Positions 17,136 through 25,500 are shown, numbered from the stretch's first letter. The stretch is 64,000 bases of DNA from Daejeonia sp002484105 (GCF_051175565.1 NZ_CP195105.1:1240001-1304000), one strand, 5' to 3'. Numbers and translations are program-made. Notes: generated from the letters alone by a model not told the origin.

Positions 17136-17567
17136 TCAGGAGGTTTGTTTGAAATCTGTTTTTGTAACTTTAACGTTTTCAGAGGTTTTCTCCATCCGCT
17201 GTCCCATCGGGCAAACGTAAAAATCCTGCTCCTGATTATAATGCAAATGCTCTTTGCTAAAGGTTTTGTATTTCTTCTGATAATTCGTAATTCTCTTCAC
17301 TTCCATAGCCTGCATCGGTAATCAGAGATTCTATTTCTATTTTCCGTGACGAATAAATGTTTTCGATATACGCAAAAATCATCACTTTGAGCATCATTAT
17401 AGAATGATAACTCAGATTGCTTTTTTGCGATAAGCACCTATCAATGAACTCAAGTTGATTTTATCTAAAATATCATTCACAATCCGTATAGGATGGTCAG
17501 CTGCAATTAAATCATCAAAAGTATGCGGAAATAAAACCAATTGGTTCTGATTGTAATGTCTAAAAAC
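17136..17567 (-). pseudogene. Decayed IS1182-type transposase remnant
   Basis: Reading the minus strand from about 17567, VFRHYNQNQLVLFPHTFDDL...ADHPIRIVNDILD...IGAYRKKAI then stops; after a frame change SYHSIMMLKVMIFAYIENIYSSRKIE continues, is joined directly to TDAGYGSEENYE (large internal deletion), and after another frame change YNQEQDFYVCPMGQRME ends at a TGA at 17136-17138. These are the N-terminal, DDE-region and C-terminal blocks of IS1182/IS5-like transposases common in flavobacteria. At least two frameshifts and the deletion make it non-functional. No terminal inverted repeats were identified. It is the only mobile-element trace in the window. Confidence 0.82.
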
Positions 17568-17654
17568 TATATATAAACTATTTGATTATCAGATAAATAT
17601 ATGGTTTTAAACCTAAATAAACAAGAAATATCTGAAATTTTATACACAAAGAAA

Positions 17655-17687
17655 CCGCCTCAGTTGTGAGACGGCTTCTTCCTTTTT
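17655..17687 (+). terminator. Terminator-like hairpin beyond the IS remnant
   Basis: CCGCCTCA (17655-17662), loop GTTG, TGAGACGG (17667-17674), one C-A mismatch, then a pyrimidine-rich tail with seven T. Its reverse complement shares GAAGCCGTCTCA with the terminator at 17093-17104, so the two hairpins face each other around the transposase remnant. No complete gene now ends here. Confidence 0.5.
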
Positions 17688-17763
17688 TTATTTGCCGGAA
17701 CCGGAATGGCTGTTTTTAATATACTGAAAATTTTAATTGACTGAAAACCAATATGATAAAAAT

Positions 17764-17900
17764 CATAAATTAACTGGATGTTAATTATTTTGTTAATATA
17801 ATTAACTTTTTAACAATTTCTTTAACGTTTTTTAACAATGTTCAAAAAACATCCTGTTCATGCTGGTTTCAAGATATTGTTAACGTTTTGTTAACTAAAA
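17764..17900. other. AT-rich region with clustered GTTAA/TTAAC motifs
   Basis: Within about 135 bases, TTAAC or its complement GTTAA occurs roughly ten times, including TTAACGTTTTTTAAC (17822-17836) and GTTAACGTTTTGTTAAC (17879-17895). It lies upstream of the RlpA-like gene promoter. It may be a regulator-binding region or only low-complexity DNA. The stretch 17570-17947 holds no gene. Confidence 0.45.
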
Positions 17901-17947
17901 TTTAAGATGTATTAAGAACTTGAATTCGGTTCGTAAGGATTGACAAA

Positions 17948-17955
17948 TATCTTTG
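17948..17955 (+). promoter_or_regulatory. -7 element TATCTTTG for the RlpA-like gene
   Basis: Exact TAnnTTTG match 26 bases before the ATG at 17982; it excludes the longer frame that opens near 17940. A TTG lies 25 bases upstream, slightly far for a -33. Confidence 0.7.
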
Positions 17956-17981
17956 CCACGTCAAAACCCCAAAAGTTCAAC

Positions 17982-18350
17982 ATGATGAAAAGAATCATTC
18001 TCGTAATCATAATGATGATTTCAACCATTGGTATTTATTCCTTCAAGAATGATGCCACTGATGCGAAAACAAGTTTTGCATCGTATTACCATGATAAGTT
18101 TAATGGTAAAAGAACGGCGAGCGGAGAAATTTTTGATAACTCAAAATTCACTGCTGCGCACAGAAAACTGCCTTTCGGTACCAAAGTGAAGATTACCAAT
18201 CTGCGCAACGGCGAAAGTGTTGTGGTACGGATTAATGACCGCGGCCCTTTCCACTCTTCCAGAGTTTTTGATGTTTCAAAGGCTGCGTATGACGAAATTG
18301 GTGACCTGAAACACGGGACAATGCCGATAGAATATGAAGTTGTAGATTAA
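17982..18350 (+). CDS. RlpA-like double-psi beta-barrel protein
   Basis: Protein of 122 residues. A hydrophobic N-terminus (MMKRIILVIIMMISTIGIYSF) serves as signal peptide or anchor. The rest is a single double-psi beta-barrel: ASYYHDKFNGKRTASGEIF, TAAHRKLPFGTKVKITNLRNG, VVVRINDRGPF, RVFDVSKAAYDEIG. This is the RlpA core (septal lytic transglycosylase in Pseudomonas), here without a SPOR domain, so septal targeting through denuded glycans is not expected. The conserved Asp in NDRGPF is present. Start at 17982 or 17985 (adjacent ATGs). Confidence 0.85.
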   Translation: MMKRIILVIIMMISTIGIYSFKNDATDAKTSFASYYHDKFNGKRTASGEIFDNSKFTAAHRKLPFGTKVKITNLRNGESVVVRINDRGPFHSSRVFDVSKAAYDEIGDLKHGTMPIEYEVVD

Positions 18351-18370
18351 GTTTACACACTTAGAGTATA

Positions 18371-18402
18371 AAGCCCGTCTCATTTACTGGACGGGCTTTT
18401 TT
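18371..18402. terminator. Bidirectional terminator between RlpA-like gene and xth
   Basis: AAGCCCGTC (18371-18379) pairs with GACGGGCTT (18390-18398), followed by T. It serves the plus-strand gene and probably also the convergent exonuclease gene, whose stop is at 18403. Confidence 0.85.
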
Positions 18403-19164
18403 TTATTCTAATTCCACCAGAGCCGGACAGTGGTCGGAGTGGAATACTTCTTTCAGGATGACAGCCCTTGACAGCTTACTTTTCAAAGGTTCTGTTACAA
18501 AATTATAGTCCAGTCGCCAGCCTTTGTTTCTTGCTCTTGCATTCTGCCGGTAGCTCCACCATGTATAATTGTCCGGATCTGCATTGAAATGCCGGAAACT
18601 GTCTGTAAGTTGGCATTCATCCATAAAATCAGTCATCCATTGGCGCTCCACTGGCAGGAAACCGGAAACATTCTTTAGCCGTACCGGATCGTGGATGTCT
18701 ATGGCCTGATGGCAGATGTTGAAATCGCCACTGATGATCAGGTTGGGGATTTCTTTTTCCAGAGTGTGGATATACTCCAGAAAATCCTGGCAGAACTGCA
18801 GTTTGAAATCCAACCGCTCAATATTGGAGGCGCTCGGAACATAGACGGAAATCACCGAAAATTCTTTGAAGTCGGCACGCAGCACGCGCCCTTCGCTGTC
18901 ATATTTTTCGATGCCGCAGCCATATACCACTTTTTCAGGTTTTTCTTTTGATGCAATACCAACACCGCTGTAGCCTTTCCGAATGGCGGAGTGCCAGTAG
19001 CTGTGATAGCCGGCTTTTTCAAAACTTTCAATATCAATCTGATCATTGCCGGCTTTGCTTTCCTGAATGCAGATAATATCCGGATCTGCCGTTTGCAGCC
19101 AGCCTAAAAAATCTTTGGTGAAGGCTGCCCGTATTCCGTTTACATTGTAGGTTATAAGTCTCAT
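18403..19164 (-). CDS. xth: Exodeoxyribonuclease III
   Basis: AP endonuclease and 3'-5' exonuclease of base-excision repair, 253 residues, EEP (Exo/Endo/Phosphatase) fold. Seen: MRLITYNVNGIRAA, CIQESKA (metal-binding Glu), YSGVGIASK, LIISGDFNICH (catalytic Asp-Asn), YTWWSYR, GWRLDYNFV and the C-terminal SDHCPALVELE with the catalytic Asp-His. The start at 19164 gives the standard N-terminus; a longer frame to 19215 crosses the porX terminator. Confidence 0.95.
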   Translation of the reverse strand: MRLITYNVNGIRAAFTKDFLGWLQTADPDIICIQESKAGNDQIDIESFEKAGYHSYWHSAIRKGYSGVGIASKEKPEKVVYGCGIEKYDSEGRVLRADFKEFSVISVYVPSASNIERLDFKLQFCQDFLEYIHTLEKEIPNLIISGDFNICHQAIDIHDPVRLKNVSGFLPVERQWMTDFMDECQLTDSFRHFNADPDNYTWWSYRQNARARNKGWRLDYNFVTEPLKSKLSRAVILKEVFHSDHCPALVELE

Positions 19165-19189
19165 GATTGGAATTTGCGGGTGAAAATAC

Positions 19190-19226
19190 AAAAAACGGAC
19201 GGAAGAAACATGCATCTCTTCCGTCC
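19190..19226 (-). terminator. Terminator after porX
   Basis: On the minus strand GGACGGAAGA pairs perfectly with TCTTCCGTCC (19217-19226 and 19197-19206) around a 10-base loop, followed by a run of six T. It separates porX from the exonuclease III gene. Confidence 0.85.
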
Positions 19227-19257
19227 TTTCCCAAACTAAATAAACTATGAAAAAAAA

Positions 19258-20799
19258 CTATTTGGGTTCTAGTATGCTGATGGGTATAATACATTCTTCC
19301 AGAGAAATACCTCCGTGCTGATAGGTTTCTTTATAATAGTTGACGAAGTGGTTGTAGTTTTTGGGATAAGCAAGGAAGGTATTGTTCTTGGCAAAAATAT
19401 AGCGTGAGCTGAGATTCCCTTTCGGCAGAAATATTTTTTCAGGCTGGGTTACGGCCCATACTTCCTTGTCGTCGTAGGAGAGGCTTCGACCTGTTTTGTA
19501 CCGGATATTGGTGGAGGTTTCGCGGTCGCCTATTACCTGGCTTGGTTTTTTGACATAAATAGTGCCATGGTCGGTGGTAATCACAAGTTTATAACCGTTT
19601 TCTGCAGCACTGCGGATGATGCGCATGAGGGAAGAATTCTCAAACCAGTTGAGTGTCAGTGATCTGAAAGTTTTGTCGTCTCGGATCAGTTGATCGATAA
19701 TATGGTTGTCAGTTTTGGCATGAGAAAGAATATCGATAAAATTGTATACAATTACCAGCAGATCGTTGCTTTTGTACTGATTGAATTCGTCGGCAATTTT
19801 TTTCTCAAAATCCGAATTCAGGATTTTCAGGTATTTCATAGATTTTCCGCCCAGGCCGAGGCGTTTCATCTGGTCTTCGAGGAAGTCTTTTTCAAATTCA
19901 TTTTTGTTTCCTTCTTCATTGTCATTAAACCACTTGTCCGGAAATCTTTTTTCGATTTCGGAAGGCATCAGCCCGGCAAAGAAGGAGTTTCTGGCGTATT
20001 GCGTAGCCGTGGGAAGAATGCTGTAGTAGTAATCTTCCGAAGTCTTGTTGTAATATTTTGTAAAGATGGGTTCTATCACTTTCCACTGGTCGTAGCGCAG
20101 GTTGTCGACCATCAGGAGCAGCACTTTCTCTTTCTGGACTTCGGGTTTCACCTTTTCCTTAAAAAGTGTGTGGCTCATCATGGGTTTATCATTGCTGTGC
20201 AGCCAGTCTTCGTAATTATTTTCGATGAATTTGGCGAACTGTATATTGGCTTCTTCTTTCTGGGATTGCAGCAGATCGGCAAATTCGCTGTCGGTCACTT
20301 TATCGAATTTTATCTCCCAGTTCATAATTTTCTTGTAATATTCTGCCCAGTCCTGCCAGGTGTGCAGATAAGAAAGTTCCATGGAGAGATTGCGGAATTC
20401 CTGCTGATATTCATGGATGGTTTTCTGCTCCACAAGATTGTCTTCCTGAAGGTTTTTCTTCAGCGAAAGCAGTATCTGATTGGGATTGACGGGTTTCAGG
20501 ATATAGTCGGAGATCTGCGATCCAATGGCCTGCTCCATAATGTGTTCCTCTTCACTTTTGGTTACCATCACGATTTTCATGGCGCTGTCCTTGTCTTTCA
20601 GCATGGGGATGGCTTCCAGCCCGGAGATGCCGGGCATATTCTCGTCCAGCAGTGCGAGCTGAAATTTTTCGTTGTCAATCAATTCGAGGGCTTCGTTTAC
20701 GTTGTTCACCGGTGTCACATCATAGCCTTTGTTTTCAAGAAACACCATATGAGGTTTCAGAAGATCTACCTCGTCATCGATCCATAATATTTTAGACAT
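19258..20799 (-). CDS. porX: PorX: response regulator with PglZ effector domain
   Basis: Protein of 513 residues, close to Porphyromonas PorX. Receiver domain at residues 1-120: acidic IDDEVD, phospho-acceptor Asp in ALLDENMPG and the conserved Lys in LKPVNP. A helical linker is followed by an alkaline-phosphatase-superfamily PglZ domain: LLLMVDNLRYDQW, LPTATQYARNSFFAGL (nucleophile region), VIVYNFIDILSHAK and TTDHGTIYVKKPS. In P. gingivalis PorX controls T9SS gene expression and PorX PglZ domains degrade oligonucleotides. It lies 2 kb from two T9SS cargo genes. No PorY kinase is adjacent. Confidence 0.93.
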   Translation of the reverse strand: MSKILWIDDEVDLLKPHMVFLENKGYDVTPVNNVNEALELIDNEKFQLALLDENMPGISGLEAIPMLKDKDSAMKIVMVTKSEEEHIMEQAIGSQISDYILKPVNPNQILLSLKKNLQEDNLVEQKTIHEYQQEFRNLSMELSYLHTWQDWAEYYKKIMNWEIKFDKVTDSEFADLLQSQKEEANIQFAKFIENNYEDWLHSNDKPMMSHTLFKEKVKPEVQKEKVLLLMVDNLRYDQWKVIEPIFTKYYNKTSEDYYYSILPTATQYARNSFFAGLMPSEIEKRFPDKWFNDNEEGNKNEFEKDFLEDQMKRLGLGGKSMKYLKILNSDFEKKIADEFNQYKSNDLLVIVYNFIDILSHAKTDNHIIDQLIRDDKTFRSLTLNWFENSSLMRIIRSAAENGYKLVITTDHGTIYVKKPSQVIGDRETSTNIRYKTGRSLSYDDKEVWAVTQPEKIFLPKGNLSSRYIFAKNNTFLAYPKNYNHFVNYYKETYQHGGISLEECIIPISILEPK

Positions 20800-20832
20800 A
20801 TTTTTTCGGGTATTTAGAAGTTTAGAAGTCAT

Positions 20833-20840
20833 CAAAAATA
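20833..20840 (-). promoter_or_regulatory. -7 element TATTTTTG for porX
   Basis: Reverse-strand TAnnTTTG match about 33 bases before the porX ATG at 20799. It lies inside the longer open frame that starts at 20847, supporting 20799. Confidence 0.6.
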
Positions 20841-20967
20841 CGACCAAAAGCTCTTAAAAACTTTCTAAAAAAACTATTTTACCGTTAAATATTCGTTAAA
20901 TGAAACCCAAAGGTCTGGTTTTATACGATTCTCCTCAAAAATAAACACAGAATCCTGCAAAAAATTA

Positions 20968-20975
20968 TAAATTTG
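20968..20975 (+). promoter_or_regulatory. -7 element TAAATTTG for the HD hydrolase gene
   Basis: Exact TAnnTTTG match with 19 bases between its last G and the ATG at 20995. Confidence 0.65.
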
Positions 20976-20994
20976 CTTTAAATACAGTATCTGT

Positions 20995-22206
20995 ATGCAG
21001 AACAAACTGAAAATTATCAACGATCCCGTACACGGATTTATCAAAATACCGCACGAAATTCTTTTTGATATTATCGAGCATCCCTTCTTCCAGAGGCTTC
21101 GTCGGATATCGCAGACCGGCCTTCTGAACCTGATCTTTCCCGGTGCTACCCATACACGTTTTCATCATGCGATAGGCGCAATGCATTTGATGTTTACCGC
21201 TCTTGAAACATTAAAACTGAAAGGTGTAGAAATCAGCAGGGAAGAAGAAAAAGCCGCTATGCTGGCAATTCTGCTGCATGACATCGGCCATGGCCCATTT
21301 TCGCACGCTCTGGAAAATATGCTGATGGACGACTGGCATCACGAGAAGCTTTCTCTCCTGCTGATGAATACTTTGAATACTGAATTTGACGGTGAGCTGA
21401 CAACAGCCATCGAAATGTTTCAGGGCAAATATTATCGCAAGTTTTTCAACCAGCTGATTTCTTCCCAACTGGATGTCGACCGCCTTGATTATCTGAAACG
21501 GGACAGCTTCTATACCGGCGTCTCAGAAGGAAATATCAATGCGCAGCGCATTATCTCCATGATGAATGTCGACCTTGAAGCGTTGGTGGTGGATGCCAAA
21601 GGAATTTATTCCATAGAAAATTTCCTGACGGCGAGGATGTTTATGTACTGGCAGGTGTATTATCATAAAACAGCAGCTCTGGGAGAGCATCTTCTTGTTA
21701 AAATTCTCGACCGTGCCAAAACGCTGATTTCCGAAGGGAAAGAACTGCATGCTTCGCCAAACCTTGCCTATTTCCTGAACCGGCACAAATATCTGAAAGC
21801 CAGTGATGAGGATGTACAGCGTTTTACTGAACTGGACGACAGCGATGTTATCCAGGCCATGAAGGAGTGGCAGGACAGTGACGATTTTATCCTCTCATAC
21901 CTTAGCAGGGCTGTTATCCGCCGGCAACTTCCCAAAACAGTGATTTCGTCGCATCCTTTTGCCGAAAAACTGGTTATGGAAAAAGTAAAAAAGACCAACG
22001 AATTTTTCGGAATTGACAACGGCGAAGAACTTGTGGACGAAATTTCACGCAGCCTGCTCCCATACAGTGCAGACCGCCAGCCGATATGGCTGCTTGCCAA
22101 GAACGGCGAAAAGGTGAAACTCGACCAATCTGAACATCAGATTCTGTCTTCCTCCATTACACAAGTCAATACAAAATATATCCTCGCATATCCTGCAGAA
22201 ATTTAG
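20995..22206 (+). CDS. HD-domain phosphohydrolase (SAMHD1/dGTPase-like)
   Basis: Protein of 403 residues. Seen: DPVHGFIKIP at the start, TRFHHAIGAMHL (first His), LLHDIGHGPFSHALE (HD pair) and SSQLDVDRLDYLKRDSFYTG (distal Asp), the metal-binding set of the HD superfamily in the dNTPase/SAMHD1-like arrangement (also YwfO of Bacillus). It probably hydrolyses dNTPs or a related nucleotide; the substrate is not shown. It ends 57 bases before lpxD, which has its own promoter. Confidence 0.87.
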   Translation: MQNKLKIINDPVHGFIKIPHEILFDIIEHPFFQRLRRISQTGLLNLIFPGATHTRFHHAIGAMHLMFTALETLKLKGVEISREEEKAAMLAILLHDIGHGPFSHALENMLMDDWHHEKLSLLLMNTLNTEFDGELTTAIEMFQGKYYRKFFNQLISSQLDVDRLDYLKRDSFYTGVSEGNINAQRIISMMNVDLEALVVDAKGIYSIENFLTARMFMYWQVYYHKTAALGEHLLVKILDRAKTLISEGKELHASPNLAYFLNRHKYLKASDEDVQRFTELDDSDVIQAMKEWQDSDDFILSYLSRAVIRRQLPKTVISSHPFAEKLVMEKVKKTNEFFGIDNGEELVDEISRSLLPYSADRQPIWLLAKNGEKVKLDQSEHQILSSSITQVNTKYILAYPAEI

Positions 22207-22249
22207 ATTGATATTTTTCATAAAAATTACAGCTTATTTGGGAATTTCT

Positions 22250-22257
22250 TATCTTTG
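22250..22257 (+). promoter_or_regulatory. -7 element TATCTTTG directly before lpxD
   Basis: Exact TAnnTTTG match. Its last base is only 6 bases from the lpxD ATG (22264), so the transcript would have almost no leader. It includes the TTG at 22255 that would start the longer frame. Confidence 0.65.
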
Positions 22258-22263
22258 CACGAT

Positions 22264-23295
22264 ATGGAATTTACAGCTTCGCAGATTGCCGGCCTGATCA
22301 ACGGTAAAATTATTGGGGACGCCAATGCTTTGATAACGGGAGTTTCGCCCATCGAAAACGGCGAGCCCGGGCATCTCTCCTTTGTTGGTCAGGAACGTTT
22401 TGTTCATTTTCTGGAGGATACTCCGTGTTCCGTGCTGATTGTTTCGGAAAAACTGCTTGCCAAAGATATCTATAAACCCACCATTATTGCTGTGGAGGAT
22501 GCCTATCTCTCATTTCAGGTTCTGATGAATCTGTATCAGGAAATGCAGCGTAAAAAATCGGGTATCGAAGAAGGATCTTTCTTTCACGAAACCGCCCGCA
22601 TCGGAGAAGGTGTCTATATCGGCGCTTTTACCTATGTTTCCGAGAGAGCGGTAATTGGTGAAGGTACCCAGATTTATCCTCATGTTTATATCGGGAAAGA
22701 CGTAAAAATCGGCAAAAACTGTAAGCTGGACAGTGGGGCACGTATCTATGACGGATGTGTAATCGGTGATAATTGTATCATCCATTCCAACACCGTTGTC
22801 GGAGGCGATGGATTTGGATTTCAGCCTACGGCAAATGGATTTCAGAAAATCCCGCAGTTGGGAAATGTAGTGATTGAAGATTCTGTGGAAATCGGTTCCA
22901 ACTGTTCTGTCGACCGGGCTACCATTGGTTCCACAATTATCGGAAAAGGAACCAAAATCGACAATCTGATCCAGATCGCCCACAATGTGAAAATCGGGCA
23001 GAATAACGTCATCGCTGCACAGGCAGGAATAGCAGGCTCTACCATTATCGGAGACTGGAACCAGATTGGTGGTCAGGTAGGCGTTGTAGGGCATATCAGA
23101 ATCGGAAATCAGGTGAAAGTTCAGGCACAGAGCGGTGTGAACGGTAATGTGGAAGACGGACAGATTCTCTATGGTTCGCCAGCAATCCCGGCAGGTGATT
23201 TCAGAAGAAATTACGTTCACTTCCGCCATTTTACAGATATTGTTAAACGAATTGATTCATTAGAAAAAAAATCAAAAGACAAGTCGAATGAGTGA
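22264..23295 (+). CDS. lpxD: LpxD: UDP-3-O-acylglucosamine N-acyltransferase
   Basis: Third step of lipid A synthesis: adds a 3-hydroxyacyl chain from acyl-ACP to the 2-amino group. Protein of 343 residues. N-terminal uridine-binding domain (about 1-100), then a left-handed beta-helix of hexapeptide repeats (about 105-310) with GGDGFGFQP, the GCxVDRATIG segment and the catalytic His in IQIAHNVKIG, and a C-terminal helix. It starts an operon; its last 8 bases overlap lpxC/fabZ. Confidence 0.95.
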   Translation: MEFTASQIAGLINGKIIGDANALITGVSPIENGEPGHLSFVGQERFVHFLEDTPCSVLIVSEKLLAKDIYKPTIIAVEDAYLSFQVLMNLYQEMQRKKSGIEEGSFFHETARIGEGVYIGAFTYVSERAVIGEGTQIYPHVYIGKDVKIGKNCKLDSGARIYDGCVIGDNCIIHSNTVVGGDGFGFQPTANGFQKIPQLGNVVIEDSVEIGSNCSVDRATIGSTIIGKGTKIDNLIQIAHNVKIGQNNVIAAQAGIAGSTIIGDWNQIGGQVGVVGHIRIGNQVKVQAQSGVNGNVEDGQILYGSPAIPAGDFRRNYVHFRHFTDIVKRIDSLEKKSKDKSNE

Positions 23296-24685
23296 TTTGC
23301 AGAAAACATTGAAAGAAGAAGTATCACTGTCCGGAATTGGTTTGCATACCGGAAAGGAAGTGACACTGACCATAAAACCAGCCAAAGAAAATACCGGCTA
23401 TGTATTTGTGAGAACTGACCTTGAAGGCCATCCGCAGGTAGAAGCCGATGTCAACTATGTGACGACTACCGAACGCGGTACCACACTCGAAAAACTCGGA
23501 GTACGTATTCATACCTGCGAGCATTTGCTGGCAGCACTGGTAGGATGTGATATTGACAACGCCATCCTGGAAATGAACAGTGCCGAACCGCCCATAATGG
23601 ACGGATCTTCCAAATATTTTGTGGAAGCCATCGAAAAAGCAGGTATTGCAGAACAGACACTGCCGAGAGAATACCTCGTGGTAAAAGACGTCCTGAGCTA
23701 TGTAGATCCGCATACCGGTTCGGAAATTACCATTATTCCTTCTGATACATACGAAGTAACCACAATGGTAGATTTCGGAACCAAAGTTCTGGGAACACAG
23801 AATGCCACGCTGAAAGATATTTCGGAATTTAAAGATGAAATTGCTTCTGCAAGAACATTCAGTTTCCTCCATGAACTGGAAATGCTGATAGATGCAGGAC
23901 TTATAAAAGGAGGCGATATCTCCAACGCCATTGTCTATGTGGATAAAGAACTGACACCTGAAACCGTAGAAAAACTGAAAAAGGTCTTCGGAAAAGAAGA
24001 TGTTTCCATCCGGCCGAACGGTATTCTTGATAATCTCACCCTGAACTATCCCAACGAAGCAGCAAGACACAAACTCCTTGATGTGATAGGTGATCTCGCT
24101 TTGGTAGGGGTAAAAATAAAAGGAAAAGTAATTGCCATCAAGCCGGGACATTTTGTCAATACCCAGTTTGCAAAAAAACTCAGCCGACAGTGGAAACTAC
24201 AGAAAAAGAAAAACGTGCCCGATTTTGACCTTACAAAACCGCCGTTATATGATATTAACGGTATTATGAAACTGCTGCCACACCGGCCACCGTTTCTGCT
24301 GATTGATAAAATCCTCGAACTCTCTGATACCCATGTGGTGGGCGTGAAAAACGTAACCATGAATGAGCCGTTCTTTGTAGGTCATTTTCCTAAAGAGCCT
24401 GTACTGCCCGGTGTTCTGCAGATTGAGTCAATGGCACAGGCAGGTGGAATTCTCGTGTTGGCCAACGTGCCGGATCCGGAAAACTATTCTACCTATTTCG
24501 TGAAAATGGACAATGTGAAATTCAAGAAGAAAGTCGTTCCCGGTGATACGCTGATTTTCAAAATCGAACTGATGGAGCCTATTCGCCGGGGCATTGTCCA
24601 TATGCAGGGCTACGGATATGTGGGCGACAGCGTGGTGGTGGAAGCCGAATTGATGGCACAGGTTGCAAAAAACAAAACAGAATAG
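23288..24685 (+). CDS. lpxC/fabZ: Bifunctional LpxC deacetylase / FabZ dehydratase
   Basis: Protein of 465 residues. Residues 1-310 are LpxC (zinc deacetylase, the committed step of lipid A): SGIGLHTGK, HTCEHLLAALVGCDIDNA (zinc His), EPPIMDGSS, ARTFSFLHE, GxxHK-type RHKLLDVIGDLAL and KPGHFVNTQFAKKL. Residues about 320-465 are FabZ, the 3-hydroxyacyl-ACP dehydratase: LPHRPPFLLIDKI, and GHFPKEPVLPGVLQIESMAQAGG with the catalytic His and Glu. The fusion is a hallmark of Bacteroidetes and links fatty-acid supply with lipid A. It overlaps lpxD and abuts lpxA. Confidence 0.97.
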   Translation: MSDLQKTLKEEVSLSGIGLHTGKEVTLTIKPAKENTGYVFVRTDLEGHPQVEADVNYVTTTERGTTLEKLGVRIHTCEHLLAALVGCDIDNAILEMNSAEPPIMDGSSKYFVEAIEKAGIAEQTLPREYLVVKDVLSYVDPHTGSEITIIPSDTYEVTTMVDFGTKVLGTQNATLKDISEFKDEIASARTFSFLHELEMLIDAGLIKGGDISNAIVYVDKELTPETVEKLKKVFGKEDVSIRPNGILDNLTLNYPNEAARHKLLDVIGDLALVGVKIKGKVIAIKPGHFVNTQFAKKLSRQWKLQKKKNVPDFDLTKPPLYDINGIMKLLPHRPPFLLIDKILELSDTHVVGVKNVTMNEPFFVGHFPKEPVLPGVLQIESMAQAGGILVLANVPDPENYSTYFVKMDNVKFKKKVVPGDTLIFKIELMEPIRRGIVHMQGYGYVGDSVVVEAELMAQVAKNKTE

Positions 24686-25474
24686 ATGGTACATCAGTTA
24701 GCAGCCGTTGACAAACGTGCAAAAATTGGGAAAAATGTTGTGGTAGAGCCGTTTACCAATATCTCAGGAGATGTGGTGATTGGCGATGGTACGTGGATAG
24801 GCTCCAATGTAACGATAATGGATGGTGCCAGAATTGGTAAGAACTGCCGGATTTTTCCAGGAGCGGTGATTTCCGCAATTCCGCAGGATCTGAAGTTTGA
24901 CGGCGAAGATACCCTCGCTGTTGTAGGAGATCATACTACTATCCGCGAATGTGTTACCATCAACCGCGGTACAAAAGCTGCAGGGCAAACCAGAATCGGA
25001 GAACACTGTCTGGTTATGGCCACTGCACATGTAGCACACGACTGCATCATCGGGGACCATGTTATTATTGCCAACGGATGCGGTATCGCTGGCCATGTTG
25101 AAATTGGCGACTATGTCGTGATGGGTGGGCTGAGTGCCGTACACCAGTTCGGAAAAATTGGCAAACATGTGATGATTTCCGGAGGAAGCCTTATCCGTAA
25201 AGACATTCCGCCATATATCAAAGTAGCCAGAGAACCTATTTCCTATGCAGGAATCAATTCGGTAGGACTCAGGAGAAGAGGGTTCAGCAACGACAAAATT
25301 TTTGAAATCCAGAAAATCTACCGCTATATTTTCCAGATGAAGATGAACGTGACACAGGCCATGAATTATATCGAAAAGGAAATGCTCCCGACAGCAGAAC
25401 GCGACGAAATTCTGGAATTTATCAAAAACTCACCCCGGGGAATCGTCAAAGGATACGGTTCCGGTAAAGAATAA
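24686..25474 (+). CDS. lpxA: LpxA: acyl-ACP-UDP-GlcNAc O-acyltransferase
   Basis: First acylation of lipid A synthesis. Protein of 262 residues: hexapeptide-repeat beta-helix (1-190) with the catalytic His in TAHVAHDCIIGDH, GHVEIGDYVVMGG, QFGKIGKHVMI, and the C-terminal helical part beginning INSVGLRRRGFS, typical of LpxA. The ATG follows the lpxC/fabZ stop with no gap, so the three genes are tightly coupled. Confidence 0.96.
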   Translation: MVHQLAAVDKRAKIGKNVVVEPFTNISGDVVIGDGTWIGSNVTIMDGARIGKNCRIFPGAVISAIPQDLKFDGEDTLAVVGDHTTIRECVTINRGTKAAGQTRIGEHCLVMATAHVAHDCIIGDHVIIANGCGIAGHVEIGDYVVMGGLSAVHQFGKIGKHVMISGGSLIRKDIPPYIKVAREPISYAGINSVGLRRRGFSNDKIFEIQKIYRYIFQMKMNVTQAMNYIEKEMLPTAERDEILEFIKNSPRGIVKGYGSGKE

Positions 25475-25500
25475 ATAAACATAAAACATTATACAACTGA

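Noticed and set aside
17035..17220. Small plus-strand frame after the T9SS cargo gene
   Set aside because: It crosses the terminator at 17097-17126 and runs into the transposase remnant; no start signal or domain.
19690..20787. 365-codon open frame on the plus strand
   Set aside because: It lies wholly opposite porX; it is rich in Phe, His and Val as expected for an antisense shadow and has no recognisable domain.
22510..23229. 239-codon minus-strand frame opposite lpxD
   Set aside because: The hexapeptide-repeat DNA of lpxD gives few stops on the opposite strand; there is no independent start signal.
23288..24685. Frame error joining lpxC and fabZ
   Set aside because: The LpxC/FabZ fusion is the normal state in Bacteroidetes; both domains are intact and the linker is short.
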